Below, piece by piece: positions 44,997 to 51,933 of a DNA stretch of 51,933 nucleotides. Source of the DNA: Nitrososphaerota archaeon (GTDB taxonomy: Archaea > Thermoproteota > Nitrososphaeria_A > Caldarchaeales > JAVZCJ01). The stretch is taken from NCBI GenBank assembly GCA_038817485.1, contig JAWAZL010000009.1, forward strand, positions 1 to 51,933, written 5' to 3'. A program made the translations under genes and the position numbers. The notes under the pieces are model-generated. The model had not been told where the DNA came from. It made no database searches and saw only the letters and a program-made list of their open reading frames with translations. Numbering within the stretch: position 1 is the stretch's first letter; each line of letters begins with the position of its first letter.

Positions 44997-46013
44997 TTGG
45001 TTTTGCCAGAATTTGTTAAAGTTAATAAATTATTAATTGAAGATATGCTTGGCTTAAAGAAAGGAGACAAAATGCTTATTTTAACAAGTGCTGATGTACC
45101 ATATGATATAGCTGAATCTGCACAAATTTATGCTGAAAGCATAGGGATAGAATCGTATATTTTAAATACATTCCCACAATCAAAAGAGAATTCTCCCAGT
45201 AAAATTGTAACTTCGATTGCCAAAGAAATGGATGGAATTTATCTATTAAGCGGATGGAATTCTATAGATTTTAAGGAAATAGTTAATCATAAGATACCAT
45301 TAATCTATATTGGAGGAGCTCCTGGAATAGATGAATGTTTAATTAGAACTATGATTCATGTAGATATTTATAAGCTTAAAGAAGAAGCATGGAAAATTGC
45401 AAATGCTTTTACAGAAGCAAAAACTGTAAGAATTACTTCTAAACAAGGAACAGATTATATAGAAGATATAGATGGTGTATATGGTGAAGCATTATGTGGT
45501 TTTGCTTGTGATCCAATGGGTACTCCTTGGGAATATGTTCCACCAGCTTGTCCTGGAATAGTTGAAAATAAGAAAGGGAAATCTAATGGTAAAGTAGTTT
45601 TTGATGCTTACATTTCTGGAATTGGTGTACTTAGAGAACCAGTAACAGTATATGTAGAAGAAGGGAAGATCATTAATATTGAAGGAGGGAGGCAAGCTGA
45701 AGAATTTAGACAGCTTATAGAAAGTTTCGATAAAAGTAATTTCAACTTTCCAGTAGAATGGGGAATAGGGACAAACCCCAATGCTAGATTAATCAGTCCA
45801 TCAGGAAGAATTCTTATTGAATGGGAAAGAGTGCGTGGAACTGTGCATATGGGCATGGGAGATTTTCAACCTTATCCAGTTTTTCATGAAGGTAAGCTTG
45901 TTAATCCTGAATGGAAACCAGCTAAATATCATTGTGATGGAATGATATGGGCTCCTACAATTTATTTAGATGATAAACTGATTGTAAAAGATGGTTTTAT
46001 ACAAAAATTTTGA
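44997..46013 (+). CDS. M29 aminopeptidase-like metalloprotein
   Basis: About 338 residues. The C-terminal metal site follows the thermophilic-aminopeptidase pattern: EWGIGTNPNARL, ERVRGTVHMGMGD and HCDGMIWAPTIYLD. Similar proteins are annotated as leucyl aminopeptidase or 2,5-dihydroxypyridine dioxygenase; I cannot choose. The start is probably TTG 44997, 5 bp after GGTGGTGA (44984-44991); an ATG at 44982 would overlap that ribosome site. Confidence 0.75.
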   Translation: MVLPEFVKVNKLLIEDMLGLKKGDKMLILTSADVPYDIAESAQIYAESIGIESYILNTFPQSKENSPSKIVTSIAKEMDGIYLLSGWNSIDFKEIVNHKIPLIYIGGAPGIDECLIRTMIHVDIYKLKEEAWKIANAFTEAKTVRITSKQGTDYIEDIDGVYGEALCGFACDPMGTPWEYVPPACPGIVENKKGKSNGKVVFDAYISGIGVLREPVTVYVEEGKIINIEGGRQAEEFRQLIESFDKSNFNFPVEWGIGTNPNARLISPSGRILIEWERVRGTVHMGMGDFQPYPVFHEGKLVNPEWKPAKYHCDGMIWAPTIYLDDKLIVKDGFIQKF

Positions 46014-46083
46014 AAAATACCTTTTTCAATTACTTTTTTAAAAAAATAAGGAGAACTAAAACTTAAATAGTCAAATTAATATA

Positions 46084-46837
46084 ATGTTTAATTGGAAAAA
46101 TAATAAATTCGAAAGAAAGAATTCTAAAAGCATTAGAACATGAAGAGCGGATAAAGTAGCTATTGATCTTGGATGAAATTGCTTTATGAAGAAAGCAATT
46201 ATGCATTAGTTTCTGGTTATTTATCTGGTGTTTTTGAACTTTCTTGGAATCTTAGAGGTTTAGATAAGTTTCTAATAGATTTAATAGTAAATAAGAAATT
46301 TGCAGAAATTCTTATGGATAAAGCTCTTAATTTTGCTTTAGCATTTTGGGATGAATTATTAGATAGAGTAGGAAAATATGTACAAATTGTAGAAGTTGGA
46401 GAAGATTTATTAAACCAAGGGATGAGAAAATATTCAAGTTCATAAAAAAGAAAGCCAATGTTTACTTACTCTCATATTCTTGTGGAAGCATTTATAAATT
46501 TATTCCAGATCTTATAGAAATGGGAGTTGATGCTCTTAATCCTATACAAGTTTCAGCAAAAGATATGGATACAAAAAAGCTAAAAGAAGAATTTGGAGAA
46601 AAAATAACTTTTTGGGGTGGAGGATGTAATGCACAACATATTTTGTCACATGGTTCCCCAGAAGATGTTATAAATGAAGTAAAGAAAAGGATTAATGAGT
46701 TAGCTCCAGGTGGTGGATTTGTATTTACTCAAGTTCATAATATACAAGCAGATGTTCCTCCAGAAAATATTGTAGCTATGTTTGAAACTGTGAAAAAATA
46801 TGGTTTTGTATCCAATAAAAATATAAAGTTAAAATAA
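46084..46837 (+). pseudogene. Uroporphyrinogen-decarboxylase-like protein, decayed
   Basis: Recognisable pieces of a URO-D superfamily protein in changing frames: SKERILKALEHEE and DKVAIDLG (46110-46165), then a large gap, YEESNYALVSGYLSGVFELSWNLRGLDKFLID and VEVGED, a small deletion, RFIKPRDEKIFKFIKKKANV, and SCGSIYKFIPDLIEMGVDALNP to the natural end VKKYG near 46820. At least two deletions and several frame changes mean a genuine pseudogene. In life it was probably a corrinoid methyltransferase-like or URO-D-like enzyme. Confidence 0.8.
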
Positions 46838-46875
46838 AAAACATTTATATATTCAAATCTAATTTATTAAATGAA

Positions 46876-47658
46876 ATGAAAGAAGAATTTGTGTTTTTTC
46901 TAAATAAGGGTGAAAGAATAGCTGGAATGCTCCATATTCCTGAAAAAATTCCGGCACCTGCAATAATTCTTTGTCATGGATTTACTGGAAATAGGATAGA
47001 AAGTCATAGATTATTTGTTCATGCAGCAAGAGAAATGTGTAAAAAAGGTTTTGTTACATTTAGATTTGATTTTCGTGGCTCTGGAGAAAGTGATGGTTTA
47101 TTTGAAAATATGACAATATCTGAAGAAATAAGTGATTTGAAAGCTGCAATAGATTATCTTTATAATAGGGAAGAAATATTGAAAGACAAAATAGGTGTTA
47201 TAGGTCTTAGCTTAGGTGGTGTAATAGCAATTTTAACTGCATCTCAAGATGAAAGAATTAAAGCAGTTTGCACATGGAGCACACCAGCAGACCTTAAAGA
47301 TCCAGAATTTCAAAATACTGCTAAAAACATATTTGGAGAAATAAAAATTGAGAAAATATTATTAAAAGAATATATTGATTTACCTTCAGGAGATCGTATT
47401 AGAAGAAAATTTTTAATCGATGCTTTTAAACATGATATTTTAAAAAGTGTTGAGAAAATATCTCCTAGACCAATTTTAATAATACATGGTACTAAAGATC
47501 CATTAGTTCCAGTTTCTCATGCAGAAAAATTGTTTGAAAAAGCAAAAGATCCTAAGAAAAAAATACTTATTGAAAATGCAGACCATACATTTAATAAATG
47601 GGATTGGCAATGGCAAGTTATTAATCATACAATTGAATGGCTCGAAAATTTAAAATAA
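46876..47658 (+). CDS. Alpha/beta hydrolase, esterase/peptidase-like
   Basis: 260 residues. Nucleophile Ser112 in GLSLGG, acid Asp208 in HGTKDPLVP, base His237 in NADHTFN, and the oxyanion HGFTGNR at 34-40: a complete catalytic triad. It resembles feruloyl esterases and dipeptidyl-aminopeptidase-like hydrolases. No signal peptide, so cytosolic. Substrate unknown. Confidence 0.88.
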   Translation: MKEEFVFFLNKGERIAGMLHIPEKIPAPAIILCHGFTGNRIESHRLFVHAAREMCKKGFVTFRFDFRGSGESDGLFENMTISEEISDLKAAIDYLYNREEILKDKIGVIGLSLGGVIAILTASQDERIKAVCTWSTPADLKDPEFQNTAKNIFGEIKIEKILLKEYIDLPSGDRIRRKFLIDAFKHDILKSVEKISPRPILIIHGTKDPLVPVSHAEKLFEKAKDPKKKILIENADHTFNKWDWQWQVINHTIEWLENLK

Positions 47659-47790
47659 ATGAAAAATAGGTTAATATTAAATTCATTATTTATCTATATT
47701 TTCCTTGAAAATATAGAGTCTCTTCCAAAAAAGAATATTTATAAATTGGATTATTTTATCTTAAATAAAGAATATAAAAGTGAATTTTTA

Positions 47791-48465
47791 ATGTTTAAAA
47801 TAAAGGATTTGTTTAAAGAAGCAAAAAAAGCTTCATTAAGAATAAAAAATATATTAATTTTAGTGGTTTTGTTTAACATTGTATCTTTTTTTATAGGTTC
47901 TTTATTAATAGCTTTAGAAAATCCATTTGCTATTCAATTAAGAGATTGGTATTACAAAGAAGTTTTACCTACTTTTGAAACGCTTTATTATATTGAAGAG
48001 CTTTTAAAAAGTGGAAATCTTTTTCAAGCAATAATTTTTACTTTTCTTTATAATCTTTTTTCAGGAGCTTTTTTATCAACAACACTTCCTGGAATAATTC
48101 CTTTTATTGGAGTAATTTTCATTAGTTTTGCGGTTATTTTTAGAGGATTAGTAATAGGAATAGCATATTATGAAACATTTGTTAAAACATTGGAAAGCTT
48201 TAATTTATTTTCAATTTTATTTATTATTGTAGCTATAGGAACATTATTTTTAGAATTTGGTGCATATGTTTTTTCTGCTTCAGCTGGAATAAATATAGGT
48301 TTATCTATCATTTTTCCTAAAAGATATTTTACTGATAATAGATTTGAAGCTTTCAAAAAATCTTTAAAAGATGCTTTAAAAATATACATTATAGTTTCTA
48401 TTCTATTATTTCTTGGAGCAATATGGGAAATGACTGGAATATTCCTAATATTTTATTCTAAATAA
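47791..48465 (+). CDS. SpoIIM/DUF95-family membrane protein
   Basis: About 224 residues from ATG 47791 (MFKIKDLFKEAKKASLRIKN). The frame is open upstream to 47659, but a TATA-like tatttataaatt lies about 45-55 bp before 47791, so the shorter form is likely. Five to six transmembrane segments. The family pattern shows in FLYNLFSGAFLSTTLPGIIPFIGV, LEFGAYVFSASAGINIG and IWEMTG. Function in archaea is unknown. Confidence 0.75.
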   Translation: MFKIKDLFKEAKKASLRIKNILILVVLFNIVSFFIGSLLIALENPFAIQLRDWYYKEVLPTFETLYYIEELLKSGNLFQAIIFTFLYNLFSGAFLSTTLPGIIPFIGVIFISFAVIFRGLVIGIAYYETFVKTLESFNLFSILFIIVAIGTLFLEFGAYVFSASAGINIGLSIIFPKRYFTDNRFEAFKKSLKDALKIYIIVSILLFLGAIWEMTGIFLIFYSK

Positions 48466-48537
48466 TTGAAAAAGTTTCATGTTTCAGAAGATATAATTAA
48501 ATAAATATTATAACTTCAAAAATTTTGGTATAGATAA

Positions 48538-49248
48538 ATGGAAAAACTATTGAATTTACAAAATCCGATTCGATGCTTGATTGTTAAAAGGATAAATCGA
48601 TTTGTTGTAGAAGTAAAAATAGATAATAAGAATTATATGGCATATATAGCAAATACTGGAAGGTTAAATGAATTTATGAAGGAAGGAAAAGAAGGATATT
48701 GCATAGCTGGAGGAAAGAAGACAAAATATAGACTTTTTGCTATTAAAGATGAAGATTTTGCAGCACTTATTGATACGCAGCTTCAAATGAAAGCTTTTGA
48801 AAATGCAATAAAAATTAAAGCTATACCATGGCTTAAAGATTATGAGATAATAAAGAAAAATGTTAGATTATATAATTCTATTTTAGATTATTTACTTTAT
48901 AATTTAGAAAATAAAGAGAAGATATTTTTAGAAATAAAAAGTGCAGTTTTAAGAGGGAATAAAAATTTTGCAATGTATCCTGATTGCCCAACAGAAAGAG
49001 GTAGAAAACATATTCGAGATTTAATTAAATTAGCTAATATAGGAGAGAGAACTGCAATAATTTTTATAGCTGCATTGCCTAATGTGAATGCATTTAAACC
49101 ATTTAAAGAAGGAGATCCAGAAATAGCAGAGCTGCTTTTAAAAGCTTTTAAAGCTAATGTTATTATAAAAGCAATTGCAATGTATTATAATCCATTAGAA
49201 AAATCTATTTATTTATACAATCCTGAACTTCCAGTAATATTATCTTAA
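48538..49248 (+). CDS. sfsA: SfsA-family protein
   Basis: 236 residues. The N-terminal OB-like domain has RFVVEVKIDNKNYMAYIANTGRL; the C-terminal nuclease-like domain has LEIKSAVL, YPDCPTERGRKHIRDL, IIFIAALP and DPEIAELL, all typical of SfsA. SfsA was named for maltose fermentation in E. coli, and its PD-(D/E)xK-like fold suggests nucleic-acid binding or cleavage. Role in archaea unknown. Confidence 0.88.
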   Translation: MEKLLNLQNPIRCLIVKRINRFVVEVKIDNKNYMAYIANTGRLNEFMKEGKEGYCIAGGKKTKYRLFAIKDEDFAALIDTQLQMKAFENAIKIKAIPWLKDYEIIKKNVRLYNSILDYLLYNLENKEKIFLEIKSAVLRGNKNFAMYPDCPTERGRKHIRDLIKLANIGERTAIIFIAALPNVNAFKPFKEGDPEIAELLLKAFKANVIIKAIAMYYNPLEKSIYLYNPELPVILS

Positions 49249-49317
49249 ATTTTTTCTATTAATAATTTTATAATTTTAGAGAAAAAGTTATAATATAGAA
49301 TATAGATTTCCAATAAT

Positions 49318-50196
49318 ATGATTATAGCCACGTCTTTCTTATTTATAAATATGATAATAATTTTTATGCATATTTTTCAAAATGGAGAATTTGGTATTGA
49401 ATCTAATTTTCAAAGGAAGCTGCATACATTCTATGCTAGAATAGAACCTTTTGTAGTAAGAACAATAGATAAAATGTTAACAAATAAATTCTTAAAAGGT
49501 AATAGAATTGGGCGCTCTTTCTTAAAATTTACAGGAAAATTGCTTTGGTTTCTTCCACATGGTATAGTAATAGATCATGAAGCAGCAATTAGATTGATTG
49601 ATAATATTCCTAAAGATGATAATTTGCATATTGCAATTGGTCCATGTGTATGCAAAAAAGCTATTGGAGTAAAAAAAGAACCATATGTTACAGATATGGT
49701 TATAATGTATGGTGCACAAGCTTATAAATCTGCACATCCAGAAGAATATAGATATATTAGTCCTGAAGAAGCTAAAAGTCTTTTAGCTAATTTTAAAGAG
49801 AATAAATTAATTCATGAAGTTTTTGCTTGTTTTAAATCTAAGTCTTGGACATTTGTTATTTGCAATTGTGATGCAGATTATTGTATACCAACAAGAAGTA
49901 AACTTATTGCAGGAGAAGGAGTATATGCTGGTCCATTATATGCTATTGTAGATGCTGAAAAATGTAAGGGTCTTAAAGAATGTGGGGTATGTATAAATGT
50001 TTGTAAATTTAATGCTATAAAAGAAGATGCTTCAGGTAAAGCATTTGTTGATAAAGAAAAATGCATGGGTTGCGCGCTTTGCTTTTTCAATTGTCCTAAT
50101 AAAGCACGTAAAATGGTTCCTAGAGAAAAATATGATCCAAAGTTTTTACCAATAGAATATACGCATCCAAATCTATGCAATTTTTATAAAAAATAG
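49318..50196 (+). CDS. 4Fe-4S dicluster ferredoxin protein with N-terminal helix
   Basis: 292 residues. A hydrophobic N-terminal helix (about 5-22) may anchor it. The middle has extra cysteines (GPCVCKKAIG, FVICNCDADYCIPTRS). The C-terminal part is a two-cluster ferredoxin: CKGLKECGVCINVC and CMGCALCFFNCP. It looks like an electron-transfer or redox-sensing protein rather than a simple ferredoxin. No partner dehydrogenase is nearby. Confidence 0.8.
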   Translation: MIIATSFLFINMIIIFMHIFQNGEFGIESNFQRKLHTFYARIEPFVVRTIDKMLTNKFLKGNRIGRSFLKFTGKLLWFLPHGIVIDHEAAIRLIDNIPKDDNLHIAIGPCVCKKAIGVKKEPYVTDMVIMYGAQAYKSAHPEEYRYISPEEAKSLLANFKENKLIHEVFACFKSKSWTFVICNCDADYCIPTRSKLIAGEGVYAGPLYAIVDAEKCKGLKECGVCINVCKFNAIKEDASGKAFVDKEKCMGCALCFFNCPNKARKMVPREKYDPKFLPIEYTHPNLCNFYKK

Positions 50197-50248
50197 AAAC
50201 TTTTTTATATTGTAATGAAAAATATAATATTAAATATAGGGAAGAGAA

Positions 50249-50599
50249 ATGGCAATAAATTTGGTATCTTTAATATTAAATATTATAGTTAGTGTAATTA
50301 TAGTTTCACCATTTCTTTGGATATCTGGAAGGTCTCTTGTTGGAAAAGAAAAAGCGAAATTTACTGATGCTATATGGATAGTTGTTATTGGAATCGTAGT
50401 TAGTACAATACTTGGAGTATTCCTTAAAGGTATTGTTGGAACGATTGTTTTAATAATAATATGGCTTGCTTTAATAAAGCATTTCTTTGATTGTGGATGG
50501 TTACAAGCATTAGCAATTAGTATAATAGCGGCAATAATTTTCATTGTAGTAGTTGTCATATTAGCTTTTATTGGAGTAGCAATTTTAGCATTTATTTAA
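50249..50599 (+). CDS. Small polytopic membrane protein, unknown
   Basis: 116 residues with four hydrophobic helices (about 5-24, 42-62, 63-80, 88-115) and few polar loops. No family recognised. After the stop, another frame (50601 on) codes about 28 residues (NTIIKINADSLSLNDIAKKF and on) without a start codon, so the original gene may have been longer and lost its tail by a frameshift. Confidence 0.6.
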   Translation: MAINLVSLILNIIVSVIIVSPFLWISGRSLVGKEKAKFTDAIWIVVIGIVVSTILGVFLKGIVGTIVLIIIWLALIKHFFDCGWLQALAISIIAAIIFIVVVVILAFIGVAILAFI

Positions 50600-50819
50600 A
50601 AAATACTATAATAAAAATTAATGCAGATTCATTATCTTTAAATGATATTGCTAAAAAATTTACTGAATTTTTCAGTAAATTATTATAAATAGCAAAAGAT
50701 AAAGCTATAAAAAATAGATTCTTATTAAGCTAGAGATTAATAAAAAATTAATTTTTTTATGAAAAAAATATTGAAAAAGATTTAAACAAGCATATTAAGA
50801 AATAAAGATTTGAAAGAAT

Positions 50820-50946
50820 AGCGGGGTGGGGAACCTTTCAGCATAAGCTGGAAGCCCGAGGCCAGGAGATCGATATAATTATATCGACTTGAGATCCCGT
50901 CGGGCTCATAACCCGAAGATCGCTGGTTCAAATCCAGCCCCCGCTA
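50820..50946 (+). tRNA. Initiator tRNA-Met (CAT) with two insertions
   Basis: Acceptor AGCGGGG (50820-50826) pairs with CCCCGCT (50939-50945); discriminator A50946. The anticodon loop CTCATAA gives CAT at 50907-50909 on stem TCGGG/CCCGA. T-arm GCTGG-TTCAAAT-CCAGC. The A1-T72 pair and the GGG/CCC in the anticodon stem mark it as the initiator. Removing 13 nt in the D-loop (about 50834-50846) and 41 nt between the D-stem and anticodon stem (about 50859-50899) leaves a normal 73-nt tRNA. The second insertion holds a GATAT/ATATC hairpin. Exact splice sites are ambiguous and no strict bulge-helix-bulge was found. Confidence 0.93.
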
Positions 50947-51056
50947 CATTTTTCATAAAAAGGAAGGCACAAATAAACAAAAAGGCATGTAACAATCACT
51001 TAAAAATTGTTTAGACAAAAATACCACTAAAACAAATTCATACAATTTTATTGTTC

Positions 51057-51218
51057 TTATAAAAAAATTAAAAAGGAGAAAATAGAAATATTTTTGAAAT
51101 TTTTTACTGCTCCTTTATTCAATATTTCTAAATCTTCAATTTTTCTAATTACTTTTTCTCTCTTTATATCAAGACATGATTGAACAAAATTTATATAGTT
51201 TCTCTGTATGTCTGCCAT
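51057..51218 (-). CDS. Possible 53-residue small protein
   Basis: Minus-strand frame from ATG 51218 (MADIQRNYINFVQSCLDIK and on) to TAA 51057. A GTGA element directly precedes the ATG (spacing is very short). The N-terminal 40 residues look like a regular amphipathic helical protein, with charged, balanced composition unlike random A/T-rich sequence; the last ten are hydrophobic. No family recognised. It could be a small DNA- or protein-binding factor, or a decayed end. Confidence 0.4.
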   Translation of the reverse strand: MADIQRNYINFVQSCLDIKREKVIRKIEDLEILNKGAVKNFKNISIFSFLIFL

Positions 51219-51325
51219 TCACTTGAAGAATATGAATATTATGAGAAAAAGATTGAAATATAATCATTTAACATTAAAAACAAATAAAAAATATATTTTA
51301 GAAAAAATATTATATAATTTAAGAT

Positions 51326-51933
51326 ATGGGATACGTATCTATTAATAAAATAAAATTCATTCCTGAAATAGAAATAGAATTTTTAAAAGACCATAAACAT
51401 AAAAGAGGAAGTTTAAGCATACATTTAAAAAATGGCTTCTGGTCAATAAGTTATGAAGTTAAAGGCTTTACATATTTTCCACCCGATATTGGAAATGGAA
51501 GTTCAAGATGGATAAGTATAAGCTTAGATATAACAGAGGAATATTCAAAAGCAATTTTTGCAAAGGATGAAAAAACAGGAGAATATTATATAAAAGAAAT
51601 TCCAGATTGGTTAATAAGAGATTATGGAACTGAATTTAAAATAATTACTCATTCTATTAATGAAATTGAAAATGCAGAAGAATTAATTGAACCAAAATTA
51701 ATTAAAAGAGTATTTCCAAGTTATATAAAAGAATTAGAATTTTATAGAAATAATAAAATATTAAAAATTCCTTTCTTTAAAGATGAAATTAGAATAAATA
51801 TTGAAAATGAAAATCTAGAATATATTAGGAATAATAAAAAATTAATTAAAGCATTTCCATTAAATAAAGAAATTCATTTTTATGGAATAGAACCTAAAGT
51901 AATAAGATACATTGTTACGCCTGAAGGAGCTAG
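51326..51933 (+). CDS. Unknown protein, cut by the window end
   Basis: ATG 51326 opens a frame with no stop to the last base (202 codons). It begins MGYVSINKIKFIPEIEIEFLK and contains FTYFPPDIGNGSSRWISISLD. Mixed alpha/beta, soluble, no transmembrane segment, rich in E, I, K and N. A TATA-like attatataattt lies about 15-25 bp upstream, which fits a leaderless transcript. No family recognised; the C-terminal part is missing. Confidence 0.75.
   Translation, partial: MGYVSINKIKFIPEIEIEFLKDHKHKRGSLSIHLKNGFWSISYEVKGFTYFPPDIGNGSSRWISISLDITEEYSKAIFAKDEKTGEYYIKEIPDWLIRDYGTEFKIITHSINEIENAEELIEPKLIKRVFPSYIKELEFYRNNKILKIPFFKDEIRINIENENLEYIRNNKKLIKAFPLNKEIHFYGIEPKVIRYIVTPEGA

Noticed and set aside
1-51933. 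CRISPR array or rRNA operon
   Set aside because: No regularly spaced repeats and no conserved rRNA segments were seen.

Overview
The window is a 51.9-kb stretch of a very A+T-rich archaeal chromosome, most likely from an uncultivated thermophilic member of the TACK/Thermoproteota group. Supporting genes are RadA, Hjc, an archaeal-type PGK, archaeal NMN adenylyltransferase, a PAC2 protein, an archaeal prepilin peptidase and an IPCT/DIPPS-like osmolyte enzyme. Two tRNA genes carry extra sequence at non-canonical positions, a habit best known in Thermoproteota. TATA-like boxes sit just upstream of many genes, several of which look leaderless. Strong GGAGG/GGTG ribosome sites appear mainly inside operons. 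I cannot name the genus.

Layout. 1-6.9 kb: end of a hydroxyacid dehydrogenase, RtcA, NadM, SAM hydrolase, Hsp20, PAC2, PGK and a rhomboid protease, then tRNA-Arg with a 15-nt D-loop intron. 7.0-7.8 kb: non-coding, with an unidentified GC-rich structured RNA. 7.8-13.8 kb: an ECF S-component and the leucine genes leuC-(cupin)-leuD-leuB-leuA. 13.9-19.7 kb: methyltransferase, surface protein, RadA, a cytosolic HExxHxxGH metalloprotease, a B3/B4 protein and small unknowns. 19.9-24.3 kb: carAB.

25.0-31.0 kb is the most unusual part. A DUF362 (COG2006) gene is split into a C-terminal half (24388-24999) and an N-terminal half (30998-31321). Between them lies about 6 kb of inserted DNA flanked by 12-bp imperfect direct repeats. 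The insert holds a TnpB whose third RuvC acidic residue is histidine, its probable omega-RNA, an inverted head-to-head mini-copy, a GC-rich structured RNA locus, two membrane-anchored winged-helix proteins, a secreted protein and a type IV prepilin peptidase.

31.4-51.9 kb: Hjc, radical-SAM enzymes, an SHMT-like enzyme, presenilin-like protease, IPCT/DIPPS-like fusion, a GPH transporter, PAP2 phosphatase, fucose-isomerase-like protein, M29-like protein, SfsA, a ferredoxin protein and an initiator tRNA-Met with two insertions. Several decayed genes lie among these: a LysE exporter, a small membrane protein and a uroporphyrinogen-decarboxylase-like gene.

Several genes (leuA, carA, a methyltransferase, a SnoaL-like gene) lack a proper start or frame, and each could be repaired by one base in a short A-run. 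This may be an assembly artefact or real decay, and needs reads to decide.
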